From: Zoroaster sp. YZ-2022
Lineage: Eukaryota; Echinodermata; Asteroidea; Forcipulatida; Zoroasteridae
Length of the DNA stretch: 64,000 bases
Reading direction: 5' to 3'
NCBI GenBank assembly: GCA_029582265.1
Contig: CM055828.1
Span: 14,667,777 to 14,731,776 of the forward strand
The notes under the pieces were generated by a model that saw only the letters and a list, made by a program, of their open reading frames with translations, had not been told where the DNA came from and made no database searches. Of this stretch, positions 11,254-21,929 are shown piece after piece (the first letter of the stretch is position 1; the number at the start of each line of letters is the position of its first letter). The translations under genes were made by a program, and so were the position numbers.

Positions 11254-11627
11254 TCAAACATCTGCATTGGCATGACCTACTGACCTACGATTCTTAATAT
11301 CATACTGATGTACCATCAATATTAAAGCCCATCTTTGCAATCTAGCGGCAGCCAAGGAAGGAACTCCCTTCTTTGATCCAAAAATAATTGTGAGTGCCTC
11401 ATGATCAGTGTACAGTGTAAACTTCCTTCCATACAGGTATTTGTGAAATTTGGTTATCCCATAAATGATCGCTAGTACCTCTTTCTCTATTTGAGAATAA
11501 TTCTGCTCAGTTTTGGTCAAAGTACGCGATGCATAAGCAACTGGTTTTTCGTCTCCATTTTTCATGATGTGAGACAACACCACTCCTACCCCTTGTGGTG
11601 ACGCATCACATGCCAAAATCAGAGGCT
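11254..11627 (-). pseudogene. Ty3/gypsy RNase H
   Basis: The minus frame begins ILACDASPQGVGVVLS (first Asp), continues AYASRTLTKTEQNYSQIEKE (catalytic Glu) and LYTDHEALTII (Asp), and ends HANADV. Its 5' edge is cut by the solo LTR at 11633-11817; on the other side coding resumes in the same family frame. It is the tether and nuclease part of pol, needed to remove RNA from the hybrid during reverse transcription. Confidence 0.85.
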
Positions 11628-11632
11628 GTTTT

Positions 11633-11817
11633 TGTCGTATATTTGCGTGGGTTATTGTACGGGGAAAATAATGTCAACATTAACACTGGGAGCTGCCATA
11701 TTGGAAAAGTAATTTATTATGCTCACATTGCATTACGTCATCATTTATACTTAATTATCAATGCGCGTTCAAGTTGTATAGTTCCATAATAGTTCCGGTC
11801 ATGTACAATACATTACA
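11633..11817 (-). mobile_element. Solo LTR (185 bp) of the 16.5-18.2 kb gypsy family
   Basis: On the minus strand it starts TGTAATGTATTGTACATGAC and ends AAATATACGACA. It is flanked by a perfect 5-bp target duplication GTTTT (11628-11632 and 11818-11822). It is almost identical to the 3' LTR at 18042-18226. The inserted length plus one duplication (190 bp) cleanly separates adjacent codons of the host pol gene (...HYDPK | QPLILACDA...). It arose by LTR-LTR recombination of a full insertion. Confidence 0.93.
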
Positions 11818-11822
11818 GTTTT

Positions 11823-12617
11823 GGATCATAGTGAACCAGCACCTGTTCACTCGTGAGTACACTCTTAACTGACTGAAACGCAACTTGACATTCCTTAGTC
11901 CAATTCCATTCCACCCTTCTCGCAGCAAGCAATATAATGGGGCACACAACTTTGACATGTCTGTGATGAACTTACAATAATACACAATTATCCCAATAAA
12001 GGTTCGCAACTCGTCCACATTTTGGGGGACCTTGGCTTGTGCGATTGCCTCAATCTTCTCCTTAGTTGGGTGAATTCCCTCACTGTTTATGATATGTCCC
12101 AGATAGATCACATCACCAACCATGAATGAACACTTGTTTCTCTTAGCTTTGACTCCATACTGTTCTAATCGGTTCATAACTTCATCTAGAGTCTTCAAGT
12201 GCTCTTCTTTGCCCACACTACTGATAAGTATGTCATCTAGAGAGCATACTACACCTTTCATCCCACTCAAAACCTGATCCATAACACACTGAAAAGGGCA
12301 ATCTTTGATACTGAAATAATCCCTTGTGTGTGTTGATTGTTAGAAGTTCTTTACTTCTTTCAGTGAGCTCCACTTGCTGATACGCATTTGACAAATCTAT
12401 CTTACTAAACACCTTGCCTCCTGAAAGTGTAGCAAATAAATCTTCAGCTGTGGGTAATGGGTATGTATTTGTCTCAACCACCTTATTTACAGTCTGTTTA
12501 TAATCTCCACAAAATCTCTCCCATCAGCCTTGGGAACTACAACAACTGGAGCGGCCCATTTACTATGGGTTATCTTTTTTATTACACCACTCGACTCTAG
12601 CCTATCCAACTCTTGGC
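11823..12617 (-). pseudogene. Ty3/gypsy reverse transcriptase, frameshifted; catalytic box altered
   Basis: Recognisable blocks, in order on the minus strand, are PKADGR (12520-12540), NTYPLPTAEDLFATL and FSKIDLSNAYQQVEL (motif A with catalytic Asp), and then GVVCSLDDILI at 12222-12260. The expected box is Y-x-D-D, so Tyr has become Ser (TCT). YLGHIINSEGIHPTKEKIEAI and the thumb region follow. Frames are lost near 12280, 12480-12540 and 11930. No catalytic activity is expected. Confidence 0.83.
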
Positions 12618-13166
12618 TTACTGCTTCCAATTGAGCATAAGGAACTGGTCTTGCCTTACAAAAATAGGCCTGCTATCTGGCATTACAGCAATCTCTGCTT
12701 GGTGGTGTTTGATTTTGTCTTCCGACCCACCAGCTGTGAACACTTGTTCATGTTTCCTTAAAACTTGCTCAACTTCTGGTTTTACGTTACGGATATTGAA
12801 CATTTCATGCCAATTGAGCTGGATATGCTTCAGCCAGTCACGTCCCAGTAGTGCCACTTTCTTTCCGGACACTACAACTAGTGGTAACTTCCACTCTCTC
12901 CCTTCATATTCTACATTTACTTGCATATGGCCGAGCACTGGTATGCTATTTTCAGAATAACTTTTCAATGTTAGACTTGTACTTTCAAGTGGTACTGAAG
13001 ATGAAAACTTCTTGTAATCAATCTCTGAAATGACTGTTACTGATGCTGCAGTATCAACCGTGAATGTCAAAGGAATTCCACAAACCTTCAACTCAACTTC
13101 CAGTGCGGGGACATATTCAGTATTACTACTAGGCTTACATATGTTTTCATTGAGTGTTCGTTGCAA
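12618..13166 (-). pseudogene. Ty3/gypsy aspartic protease and PR-RT linker
   Basis: The active-site block is LTFTVDTAASVTVIS (Asp-Thr-Ala), and the second hydrophobic block is KVALLGRDWLKHI. A linker then leads to the RT start. It overlaps the end of gag in another frame, as is common where pol is expressed by frameshifting. The frame ends at 12618 in what should be the RT fingers. Confidence 0.8.
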
Positions 13167-13800
13167 ATAAAGTTCCTTGTTCCATATAATCTATGTAGTC
13201 TTCTCTGTCTGTCTCGCCTGTCCCTGTAGTCTGAGTTTGATTGACAGTATGTGCCTGTGCTGAACTACCTCCTCCACGGTATCCATGACCATGCCCACGC
13301 TCTCGACCACGACCACGTCCACGTGTGTTAGTTTTACTCTGCCGGGGCTGATCCTGTCCTGGCTGTACTCTTCTCTGACTTCGATTTGGGTCACAAGCTC
13401 TCTGTATGTGACCAATCTTATTACAACTGTAGCATTTTGATTGGAGATGTGGACATCTATTGGGGTAGTGTTCTCCATGACAGCGATAACATTTCAATCG
13501 TCTGGACTGCTGCTGATTTCTGCTCACCTTTTGCTTGTAAGCCGACACCTTATTGATGTCTGTACTGTTCCCTTGTAGGTTTCCACTATCTTTCTCCGCC
13601 ATTTCCATGGCCAACGCCTCCTCACATGCAGTCTTCCATGTAAGCGCGTTGCCTTTGCTCAGTAGTTTGGACTGGATCCTTCTATTGTGAAGTCCGCCGA
13701 CGAAAGTACCTCTATGATCTAAGGTTTGTGTCTAACTCAGCTCCATATCCACAGTGCCTGGATAACTTCTTCAACTCATTTATGTAGCCGTTGTTTCGGC
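13147..13800 (-). pseudogene. Ty3/gypsy Gag C-terminal part with two CCHC zinc knuckles
   Basis: Two knuckles are seen: CYRCHGEHYPNRC (C-x2-C-x3-H-x4-C) and CYSCNKIGHIQRAC (C-x2-C-x4-H-x4-C). An Arg/Gly-rich tail (GRGRGRERGHGHGYRGG) likely to bind nucleic acid comes next. Capsid-end similarity (LKKLSRHCGYGAEL, TFVGGLHNRRIQ frames) continues in broken frames to about 13800, where the element is truncated. Confidence 0.8.
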
Positions 13801-13902
13801 CGTAAAACAATGAGAAAGGGATGATTACGGTAATTCACCGTAGAATTTACAAACTTACGGTAACATTTACAAACTTACGGCGTAAAATTACGGTAATTTT
13901 TT

Positions 13903-14350
13903 ACAGTGGGAAAAGACGTCGTTTAGTCGTCAGAAAAAGATGTCGTTTTGTTTTGCATATTCGTCAATAATTTACGTCTATAAGACGTCGTAAAGACGTC
14001 GTGTGCCCACTGGGATAACGACCGTATAACAACGTCGTAAAGACGTCGTGTTTTTTTTGTTTTGTTTCGCTTATTTTTTAAAAAAATTTTGCGGGTGGGG
14101 ATGATTTTGCGGGTGAGGAGAAAGACGTCTTTAAGACGTCGTTTTTTTGGCTACGGCCGCTGTAGTACACACGACTTGATAACGACCGTAAAACGACGTC
14201 ATAAAGACGTCGTGTTTTTTGTTGTTTTTTGGCAGATGGGGATGAGTTCCGAATAGAGATAAAGACGTCTTTAAGACGTCGTTTTTTGGTCACGACCGCT
14301 GTAGTACACACGACTAGATAACGACCGTAAAACGACGTCTTTAAGACTGG
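13903..14350. repeat. GACGTC-rich tandem array / MITE cluster
   Basis: A small inverted-repeat element (CAGTGGGAAAAGACGTC ... GACGTCGTGTGCCCACTG, about 13903-14009) is followed by roughly three units starting GATAACGACCGTA at about 14013, 14178 and 14318. AAGACGTC or its complement occurs about a dozen times in 430 bp. Short TTACGGTAA-type repeats also lie at 13820-13900. Confidence 0.7.
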
Positions 14351-15129
14351 GCCAAGAGCGTTAAAAGTGGCTGAATACAGCGAAGCTTCATCCGGCAACT
14401 GACAAGCTATGGACGCAAGACGGCCGAATCGAGATTCGTCAGAAAAAACAGTACACGGGTGATTGTGGGATGCAAGGAAGATCCATGGTACAATGGACCC
14501 ATGGTACAATGGACATTATCTTCTAATTTCCGGCTCAATGCACATGCATGCTATGGGGCCCATGTTTACAAGCTTTGCTTCTCAATGGGTCCCTCTGCAG
14601 TATCACCCATATCTTTCACTTTTACTTCCTATTGTAATATTTTTTATTTCTTTACTTATTTCACTACTTTCTATTGTTATTGATGAATTTTGATACTGTG
14701 GAAAAATAAATGAACCTTGAACCTTGAAGATCTTCAGAAGCTTAAACAATGACATTTTAATTTCCCTTATTTTTTGTAAATGTTGATCCGGTGATCAACT
14801 TGTGAAATTGCTCTTCAGGCAGATTATAGTGAGTTGTGTTTGGGGACTGGAGAGTTCAACCCCAGGTTATTGGGTATTGTATGGTTCTTTGTCCAGCTCC
14901 CTTTACTGTTAAATAAGTTGATTTTCGGATCACCGTGAAGAGTGTCCATGTACATTTTGGATTTACGCAGCCCATGTGTGGCAATATCAATATTTCGTGT
15001 TGTTATCCATTCGAGTGCGCATATTCTTTCAACAGCCCATTCAATCCTTTTTAACAGTTCGCTACCTTGACACTTTATGATAATTTCATTAACTTGATAT
15101 AACATAATCCTCCGCTTTTGGTTTAACCC
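14351..15129. other. Non-coding spacer
   Basis: No gene recognised. Open frames here (for example on the minus strand at 14824-15105) resemble no family I know. A duplicated CATGGTACAATGGACC phrase lies at 14483-14512. Confidence 0.35.
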
Positions 15130-16511
15130 AATATCTGTTATCTATCTTATGTCTGTATTGTCTTTTTGTATTTCTTGTAAAACCTGTGTTAGAGCTAACC
15201 AACGTGGGATTAGTAACGACGCCTGTCACAATTGGTTCTATCTTAAATGTACCAATCTTTTTCTCATTAACAACCAGCATTGTTCCACAATGAGGAGTCT
15301 TGGATTTGTCATAATTGCTTTATCTAACAATTTATCCTCTTTTTTTCATTAGACCAATATGATTTTTGATTGGTGATTCTGATATTCCATCCTGTGTCTT
15401 TCCACTCCTAGAACTCCCCACTGTAACCGATCCTGATAATCCTGTTATTAGTAATTCTGGTGATTCTTTTAATGAAGACACATTTGTTGACTCATTTCTT
15501 CCAAATAACAATTCAACTTGTTCTTTTTTTCATATGAACATCAGAAGTCTTCCTAAGCATTTATTAATAAACTGAAATATTATTTCCCTTCAAATATTTT
15601 GTTTAATATTTATAATGCTTTAATATTACCTTATATTTCATACGGTATCTTAGCTTGGGGTAAAACCAGTCTTTATTTGCTGAATAGAATTCTAATACTT
15701 CAAAAAAGGGCCTTGAGAATTGTTAATAAAGCTGGTTATCGTGCTCATTCCAATCCTTTCTTTTTTAAACATAAAACTCTAAAGCTTGATGATATTTACT
15801 TGCTCCAACTAGGTACTTTTATGCATCAATTCCAAAATAATGAGTTACCAGTTTCATTTCATGGCATGTTTATTACAAACAAACAAATTCATTCTCATCA
15901 TACCAGACATTCTTGTGATTTTCATGTTCCTTTTACTCGTACAGCACAAGCTCAAAAGCTTGTTAGTTATGAAGGCTCTAAGTTTTGGAATTCGCTAGAT
16001 AATTATCTTAAAAGTATTCGAGGCCTTTTTATGTTCAAAAGAAAACTCAAAAATATGTTATTGAGTAATTATCAAGATATCTAATAACTTTACTCTTTGG
16101 GTAGTCCTTTGGGATCATTTTAAATATTTTTCTTTACTTCTTACTGGTTGCTCTAACATTTTGTAAAATCTAAGTGCTTGACTTTTAATGTATTGCTGTT
16201 GTCCTGTTAATGTTCGTGACCTGTCCTTGCATTAAGTAACTTTTATATTTAAATTATTGTGTATAGTACATTGTAATTTTGAGAAGTTAATGCTAATTTT
16301 GGTTTTCTACATGAAGATTATTTCTAATTTATTTCTCATTGTACTACACATAATTAAAGTGGGGCTCTCACTCGACAAGCTTGCTTTTTGAGGGCCACCA
16401 CACACTTTATCAATTTGCTCTCCAATAATGTTACATTAATGAATGTTTAATGTTGTGATGAAGTGAAAAAAATTAATAAATAAAATAAAATAAAAATAAT
16501 AATAATAATAA
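15130..16511 (+). mobile_element. CR1/L2-like LINE with large internal deletion
   Basis: The start encodes a PHD-like zinc region (CKTCVRANQRGI...CHNWFYLKC at 15170-15250). The first endonuclease block FFHMNIRSLPKHLL (15527-15567) then jumps directly to the end of the reverse-transcriptase ORF at 15599-16084 (LPYISYGILAWG, QKRALRIVNKAGYRAHS, HTRHSCDFHVPF, SKFWNSLDNYLKS). About 2 kb of endonuclease and RT is missing between them. The 3' tail is (AATAAA/AAT)n at 16475-16511. The tail end abuts a gypsy fragment. Confidence 0.8.
15599..16084 (+). pseudogene. LINE ORF2 C-terminal domain
   Basis: This is an uninterrupted 161-codon frame that matches the post-RT C-terminus of CR1/L2-like LINEs: a Tyr-rich start, a basic helix QKRALRIVNKAGYR, an IHSHHTRHS block and a final FKRKLKNMLL. 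It lacks a proper start and the RT catalytic domain. The intact frame suggests a relatively young copy whose deletion happened during or soon after insertion. Confidence 0.78.
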
Positions 16512-16527
16512 ATTCTCCGTACATAAT

Positions 16528-17694
16528 GGATGCCTCGTGTGGGGATTACGCGTCATAGTGCCAGCCAAGCTACGGGACAAGGTCCTCAGCGAGCTGCATG
16601 AAGGTCACCTGGGGGTTGTGAAAATAAAAACCCTCGCTCGTGGTTATACTTGGTGGCCTGGCATCGACAGTGACATTGAAAAACTTGCCAAAGGTTGTCC
16701 TGGATGCCAGCTAGTCCAGCACAACCCAAAGTCAGCACCACTTCACACATGGGAATGGCCAATGTCTCCATGGCAACGTATCCACATTGACTATGCTGGA
16801 CCTCGGTCAAATGTTTATGATCGTAGTGGATGCACACTCCAAATGGCCAGAAGTGGTAAGCACCAAATCATCCGACTCTTCTCACACCATTGATATTCTC
16901 AGAGCCATCTTCTCGAGAAATAGAGTTCCAGAGCAACTCGTGAGTGATAATGCACCCCAGTTTACATTTGATGAGTTTCAGATGTTCCTCAAGCGCAATG
17001 GTGTGAAACACATAACATCTGCCCCTTATCATCCAGCAACAAATGGCCTCGCTGAACAGTTCGTGCAGACTTTCAAGCAGGCCATGAAATCAATGACAGG
17101 GGAGAAAGGAACCACATCTGTCAAACTGGCTAGTTTCCTGTTGGCATACAGGAATGCTCCTCACTCAACTACAGGACAGTCCCCTGCTACGCTGTTCATG
17201 GGACGTAACCTTCGTTCGCGATTGGACATTCTGAAACTGACATTCACAACCATGTTAGCAGTAAACAGGTGGATCAGGCAGCATCACACAAATCTGCTAG
17301 TGTGACCCGAGAGTTTCACATTGGCCAGACAGTCTCTGTTCACGACTATCGCAGTAAGCAGAAATGGATTCTAGGAGTCATACATGCCCGATCTGGTCCG
17401 CTGTCCTACGAAGTTCGTGTTGGGCCAAACATGATTTGGCGCCGACATGTTGATCAACTCATTGACTCCGACACTGGAAAAACACCGGATCTGAACACAC
17501 CACATGATACAGTTCCAGAGATGCTTCCACCAGACCCAGTTGTTTCTGCATCGTTACCTGCTAAGTCAGAACAAACAGTGCCTAGTAGCGAAACACCAAC
17601 TCCAGTGAAATCACCCTTGCAAGCAAGCCCCAAAGTGGTGGAACGCCGCTACCCATCTCGCAATCGCAAACCCCCAAATAAACTCAATCTGTGA
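16528..17694 (+). pseudogene. Ty3/gypsy integrase with C-terminal tail, frameshifted
   Basis: The H2C2 zinc region reads ELHEGHLGVVKIKTLARGYTWW...GCPGC (16585-16710). The core shows IHIDYAGP (Asp), VSDNAPQF (Asp; the usual Gly is Ala) and TNGLAEQFVQ (Glu). Then come ASFLLAYRNAPHSTTGQSP, a GPY-like domain (GQTVSVHDYRSKQKWILGVI at about 17320-17380) and a basic tail YPSRNRKPPNKLNL with a stop at 17692-17694. Frame changes near 16805 and 17260 break it. It is closely related to the integrase at 1-1355. Confidence 0.85.
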
Positions 17695-18028
17695 CTGACT
17701 GTCTTAACAAAAAACATTCAAAGAAACACACTTACAAACCATTATGTTTTTAAGGTTTTATTCATAAAGTTTTATTTGCACTTCTCTGTAAGTCTAGAGA
17801 CCAGAAAAAAGTGTTAAGTCAAGTATTTAAAAAAAAAGGAAATTGCCATTTCATCCAGGATTATGCGAAAATAGACATTATATTAATGTTTATTATCTCA
17901 CATATTAAGAAACATTTATTTGCAAAAAAACTTTTGAATTGCTCATTTGCATCAACATTAATTAGCCGCCATCAGCTTGTAAACAACATGATATGGACTT
18001 TCTTTAACATTTAAATAATTATCTGAAT
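17695..18028 (+). other. 3' untranslated part of the gypsy element
   Basis: AT-rich sequence between the integrase stop and the polypurine tract. No coding similarity or repeat was seen. Confidence 0.5.
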
Positions 18029-18041
18029 GGCGAGGAGGAAG

Positions 18042-18226
18042 TGTAATGTATTGTACATGACCGGAACTATTATGAAACTATACAACTTGTACGCACATTG
18101 ATAATTAAGTATAAATGATGACGTCATGCAATGTGATCATAATAAATTACTTTTCCAATATGGCAGCTCCCAGTGTTACTGTTGACATTATTTTCCCCCA
18201 ACAATAACCCACGCAAATATACGACA
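18042..18226 (+). repeat. 3' LTR (185 bp), same family as solo LTR at 11633-11817
   Basis: It starts TGTAATGTATTG right after the purine tract and ends ATACGACA. It matches the solo LTR over its entire length with a handful of substitutions. The flanks differ (GGAAG and TATGA), as expected for one end of a longer insertion. Confidence 0.9.
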
Positions 18227-18227
18227 T

Positions 18228-19263
18228 ATGATGTGGTATTCTACAAGATACAGCTCGTTCTATAGTCTTTCCAAGGAACTTCAAGTTTGATACAGGTCTA
18301 TAAATTTTCAAAATGTTCTTGTCGAGACCAGCTTTTTTGAGAACATTTTTGGACGAACATGTGCAATTTTCAAACTGTCAGGAAACATTCCATGAAGCAG
18401 AGACTTATTTACAATCAAGGTTATATACGGTACAAAAGCATCAATACATTGTTTTAACAAGAAAGTAGGCACAGGATCAAGTTCGCATGATTTGGATGGT
18501 GACTTCATAATTATTCTTCTGATTTCTTCTTCACTTGCAGGTTGAAACAGAGAAACAGATGTGTTCAAAGTTATGTAATTTGTTGTTAAAGAAGAATCAC
18601 CGGAATTAGTAGTGAAAGATTTGTGAATATTGTCAATTTTCTCAACAAAGAAATTAGCAAATTTATCCGCAAGATTTTTGTCAGAGTCACTGGTGGGGAG
18701 CGTTGGTTCTTTTGATTTATACATTAAGTTATTTACAATTTTGAAGAGTTTTTCTGATCACCTGAACAGTCGTCAACTTGTGCAGAATAGTGGTCAGTCT
18801 TAGCTTGATGAATCAACTTATTTACAATTCCGCGTTGTTTACAGTACTCTTGTCTATCAATTTCAAGCTTCGATCGGATCCATCTCCTTTCAAGCTGGCG
18901 ACGAATTTTCCTGGCGGAGCGAATTTCATTCGTAAACCAGAGACTTGATGATCTTAATTTGATGGTTTTAGATTTTACAGGTGCATGTTTATCACAAATT
19001 TTACGTACAGATGATTCATAAATTTCAACACAGCTATCCAAATCATGGTCTTCAAGATTAGCGGCTGACAGAGCAGATTTGACATCATCAGAAAAATTGT
19101 TGATATCAATTGCTTTCAAATTGCGTGACTTTTTGATAACAGTGGGAAGAGGAGGCTTCTTCAGATTCAAATTGCACATTATAGCATAGTGATCTGATAG
19201 TCCAGGTAATATACAAATATTTGAGAGTAAAGACGTATTCTCGCGAATGATGAGAAGATCCAA
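18228..19263 (-). pseudogene. LINE: end of endonuclease, linker and first RT blocks
   Basis: The minus frame contains the endonuclease end (ILPGLSDHYAIMCNL, with the conserved SDH), a linker (CDKHAPVKSKTIKLRSSSLWF...RRQLERRW), then a second frame from 18724 with the RT approach (FANFFVEKIDNI, SKSCELDPVPTFLLKQC, NKSLLHGMFPDSLKIAHVRP). In a third frame the conserved YRPVSNLKFLGKTIERAV lies at 18245-18310. RT motifs A-E, including the catalytic YxDD, are absent because the LINE is cut at 18227. Confidence 0.82.
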
Positions 19264-19796
19264 ACAGTGTCCGTGCTTGTGAGTACAAAATGTTCAGTGA
19301 TGTGTTGAAATAATCCATAAGAAGATATTAATTCCTTGAATCGATTGGCAGCATGGTTATTAGGATCATCTAAGTGAATATTAAAGTCACCACAAAACAG
19401 GACATCATTATGTAATAGGAAATCAACAATCATATTTTCTAAAAAAATAATAAATGTTCCAAAAGCACATCCAGGTGGGCGATATATTGTTACAAGATTA
19501 AATGACTGTGAATTGGATGTAATCTCAGCATGAATTGCTTCAAATGATGAATATTTCTTGGTGTCATAAATTACAGTTACAGAGAGAGAAGATCTAAATA
19601 GTATTCCAACACCACCACCTGCTTTATTTAATCTAGGAATATGTTGAAAAGAATATCCAGCAGGGGTGATGTCTGCAATAGTTACACAATCATCAGTTTT
19701 TAACCAAGTTTCACATATGGCGACAGCATCAAGGTTTTTACTCAAAACAAAGTCAGTAAATTCACATGTCTTATTCCTTATTGACTGAGCATTCAA
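19179..19796 (-). pseudogene. LINE apurinic/apyrimidinic-type endonuclease domain
   Basis: The blocks are NAQSIRNKTCEFTDFV, DAVAICETWL (catalytic Glu in ETW), GGGVGILFRSSL, VTIYRPPG and CGDFNIHLDDPNNHAA (catalytic Asp and Asn in GDFN). This is the target-nicking domain that primes reverse transcription in CR1/L2-type LINEs. The last His-containing block lies in the other frame at about 19190. The frame is long (205 codons) and well preserved except at its end. Confidence 0.88.
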
Positions 19797-19922
19797 AGAG
19801 CAAAAGTTAAGTGAGAGTCTGTGTGAGGTTTGACGGATTTCAAGTTGTTAAAGCAAACAATAGAATCAGAGAGCGTATTGTTTAAAGAATGATGCGTTCT
19901 CGTGGATTGGCTAGTTGTAGGT

Positions 19923-20420
19923 CTACTTGTAGCAAGAACATGGGATGTTTTTCATTCGGCGTCTATCACCTTTTTTCCCTCTATGTGCGGGGTGGTATTT
20001 GGGATGTTTATGAAAGATTCTATACTGTTTCAGATCATTCAGTACAGTAGGTGGTAACAATGTTTTGGTATCCACAACATGAAAAATCTTGCGAAGTTTA
20101 AAAAGTTCATCACGTGAGTAATAAATAACAGGGTGTTGGGATGTTGTAGGTGAATCAGGTCCTGGGTTGGGGTTTACATCTCCTGCAATAAATAGTTCCA
20201 GTTGAAAAGTAGCAGATGAATTGTTGTAGTAAGAAATATGTGAACTAAAATACTTACAATGGCCGGCATGTTTCTTGGTAAAGTTACTACATGTAGACGA
20301 TAACTTAAATTCCACATTACATGTATCCAATAGTGAGTCATCAATGCATATTAATCCAGGGAGGATGAGAAGAATAAACAGGAAATGAAGCTCCATTGTC
20401 ACAGTTGTTAATCCATACAA
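19923..20420 (-). pseudogene. LINE N-terminal region with signal-like start and 2A-like motif
   Basis: A hydrophobic N-terminus (ELHFLFILLILPGLI, about 20345-20392) is followed near 20157-20190 by the motif AGDVNPNPGP. It then has the YYSRDELFKLRKI block and a basic run (HPAHRGKKGDRRRMK) usual before the endonuclease in CR1/L2-like ORF2. The canonical 2A ending is D-V/I-E-x-N-P-G-P; here Glu is Asn but N-P-G-P is kept. In related elements 2A sequences cause ribosome skipping and some double as secretion signals; whether this variant skips is not known. Confidence 0.7.
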
Positions 20421-20700
20421 AATATATGTGGTAGATAAGAGTCAAGTCAATAGAAGAAGATCAGTCAAGCTTGAATGCACAGGTTGTTTATCAATCCATG
20501 ATGGCTATGTTCGATGTAGAAAATTAGCAGGCAAGTACACAAAAAATTCAAATAAATTTTCATAAATATATCCATAATGGTAGTGTCTTCATCAATGAAA
20601 AAAGTCCAGCAGCATCCTGGTGTTATTAGAAATCCACTGGTATAAAAATGAAGACATGAATGCAGCAATAAACTGGTAAAATTGATACAAAATTAAGAGA

Positions 20701-21925
20701 GACTTGGGAGTGTCGCTTGTTAGGCGCTTACCTCAACAACAAATTAAGATAGTATTAATTGATTATTTTGAAGATATCAAAAGTAAATTCATGCCCGCAA
20801 ACAAAGGTTTAAAAAAATCAAACAAAATAATTATTAATGAGCATAAATCACCTTGTATATGGGCTATAAAAGAAAATCTTATACAGTTGTCTTTAATCCT
20901 ACAGTTGTCAATTTGTTTTGTCATACAATTGACTTTAAAGGTCAAGGAGAGGTGATTGTTCATTGGTGACTACTTGGGGGTGAAATGGTAGGAACACTAA
21001 TTCAAGCAGTAACTATTTAAATACAACCAGGAATTGAGAGGGAGGGGATTGGGGAGGAACCCTCATTCGAGCGGTGACTATTTAAAGCCAACCAGGAATT
21101 GAGGGGAGGGAGGAGATTGGGGAGAACCCTCATTCGAGTAGTGAGTATTTAAAGCCAACTAGGAATTGAGGGGATTAGTGGAACCCTATTAAAAACTATT
21201 CTGTATATGGGGCCTCATGTGCAATTAGACTACAAAACCAAATTTGTTGGCTTCTATGAATAGTACAAATGCAGTGATGGTAATATCATCATGATGTATA
21301 AATGTCCTAAATAGTACATATTCACCCATTGCTAGATCGAATACATAAGCCTACATTGTTGGAGGCTAGGTCCTGACTCTAGTGTTATTTAATGAAGTTG
21401 CTAAAATAATACTCACCTGGAACATGGACTCTTACTCCGAGTATTAAGGATCCATGCGCAGAAGGAAATCCATTACAGACAAACAGTTCCATGAAAACAT
21501 TTTCTTTCTTGTAACGAACATGTTTCGTGCCGTGATTTAGTTAAAATAAGTTTTTAGGGAGGATTGCTGGAAGAATGTGACCACTGTGCCTGCTGCTGGC
21601 CAAGTGGTTACTTCGCGCCAAAATTCCAACGGTCGACCTCTACGACGTCGACCCTGGGCAGAACCATATCAATCAATTCGGCATTTTAATGGTCTTACGC
21701 ATAGACCTACATAGACTTGTTTGAATAATAATACTCCAAATCAGCATTAGCAATACGCACGCGGAAAGGTTGCATACACACAGAAAGGATGTGGAAATTG
21801 ATGGGCCTGCTGCTTTGTATTTACTATAGTATTTTAGTAATTTATTTTCACCAATTTGCGTATCACACAACTATAACTAGGCACTTTTTACTATTAAGAG
21901 TAGTGATAAAATTACCTGCATAAAA
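20701..21925. other. Non-coding; contains a roughly 70-bp tandem repeat
   Basis: At about 20985-21190 three imperfect units share ATTCGAG, GTGACTATTTAAAGCCAACCA and GGAATTGAGGGGA. No gene was recognised in the remainder. Confidence 0.5.
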
Positions 21926-21929
21926 TATG

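Larger units (their letters stand above)
10345..13800 (-). mobile_element. Ty3/gypsy LTR retrotransposon, internal region only
   Basis: Reading on the minus strand the order is gag (capsid end and two zinc knuckles), protease, RT, RNase H, integrase: the standard Ty3/gypsy order. Both LTRs are missing. The gag 5' part stops near 13800 and the integrase stops near 10345. A 185-bp solo LTR of another family sits inside RT/RNase H (11633-11817). Several frameshifts make it a relic. Confidence 0.85.
16512..18226 (+). mobile_element. Ty3/gypsy 3' fragment with 3' LTR
   Basis: Integrase (16528-17694), a 3' untranslated stretch, a polypurine tract GGCGAGGAGGAAG (18029-18041) and a 185-bp 3' LTR (18042-18226). 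The left side is cut at the LINE tail. On the right the LTR directly interrupts the minus-strand LINE at 18227, so this gypsy copy inserted into that LINE and the left LINE half was later lost. Confidence 0.82.
18227..20700 (-). mobile_element. CR1/L2-like LINE, 3' truncated
   Basis: Read on the minus strand it has a leader with a signal-peptide-like start and a 2A-like motif, then an apurinic endonuclease domain, then the first RT blocks, ending at 18227 where a gypsy LTR is joined. The right (5') boundary is an estimate, since no coding or repeat signature marks it. Frameshifts near 19930, 19805, 19265 and 18725 make it a relic. Confidence 0.8.

Noticed and set aside
14062..14509. Open frames over the GACGTC array
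   Set aside because: Low-complexity repeat translation without family resemblance.
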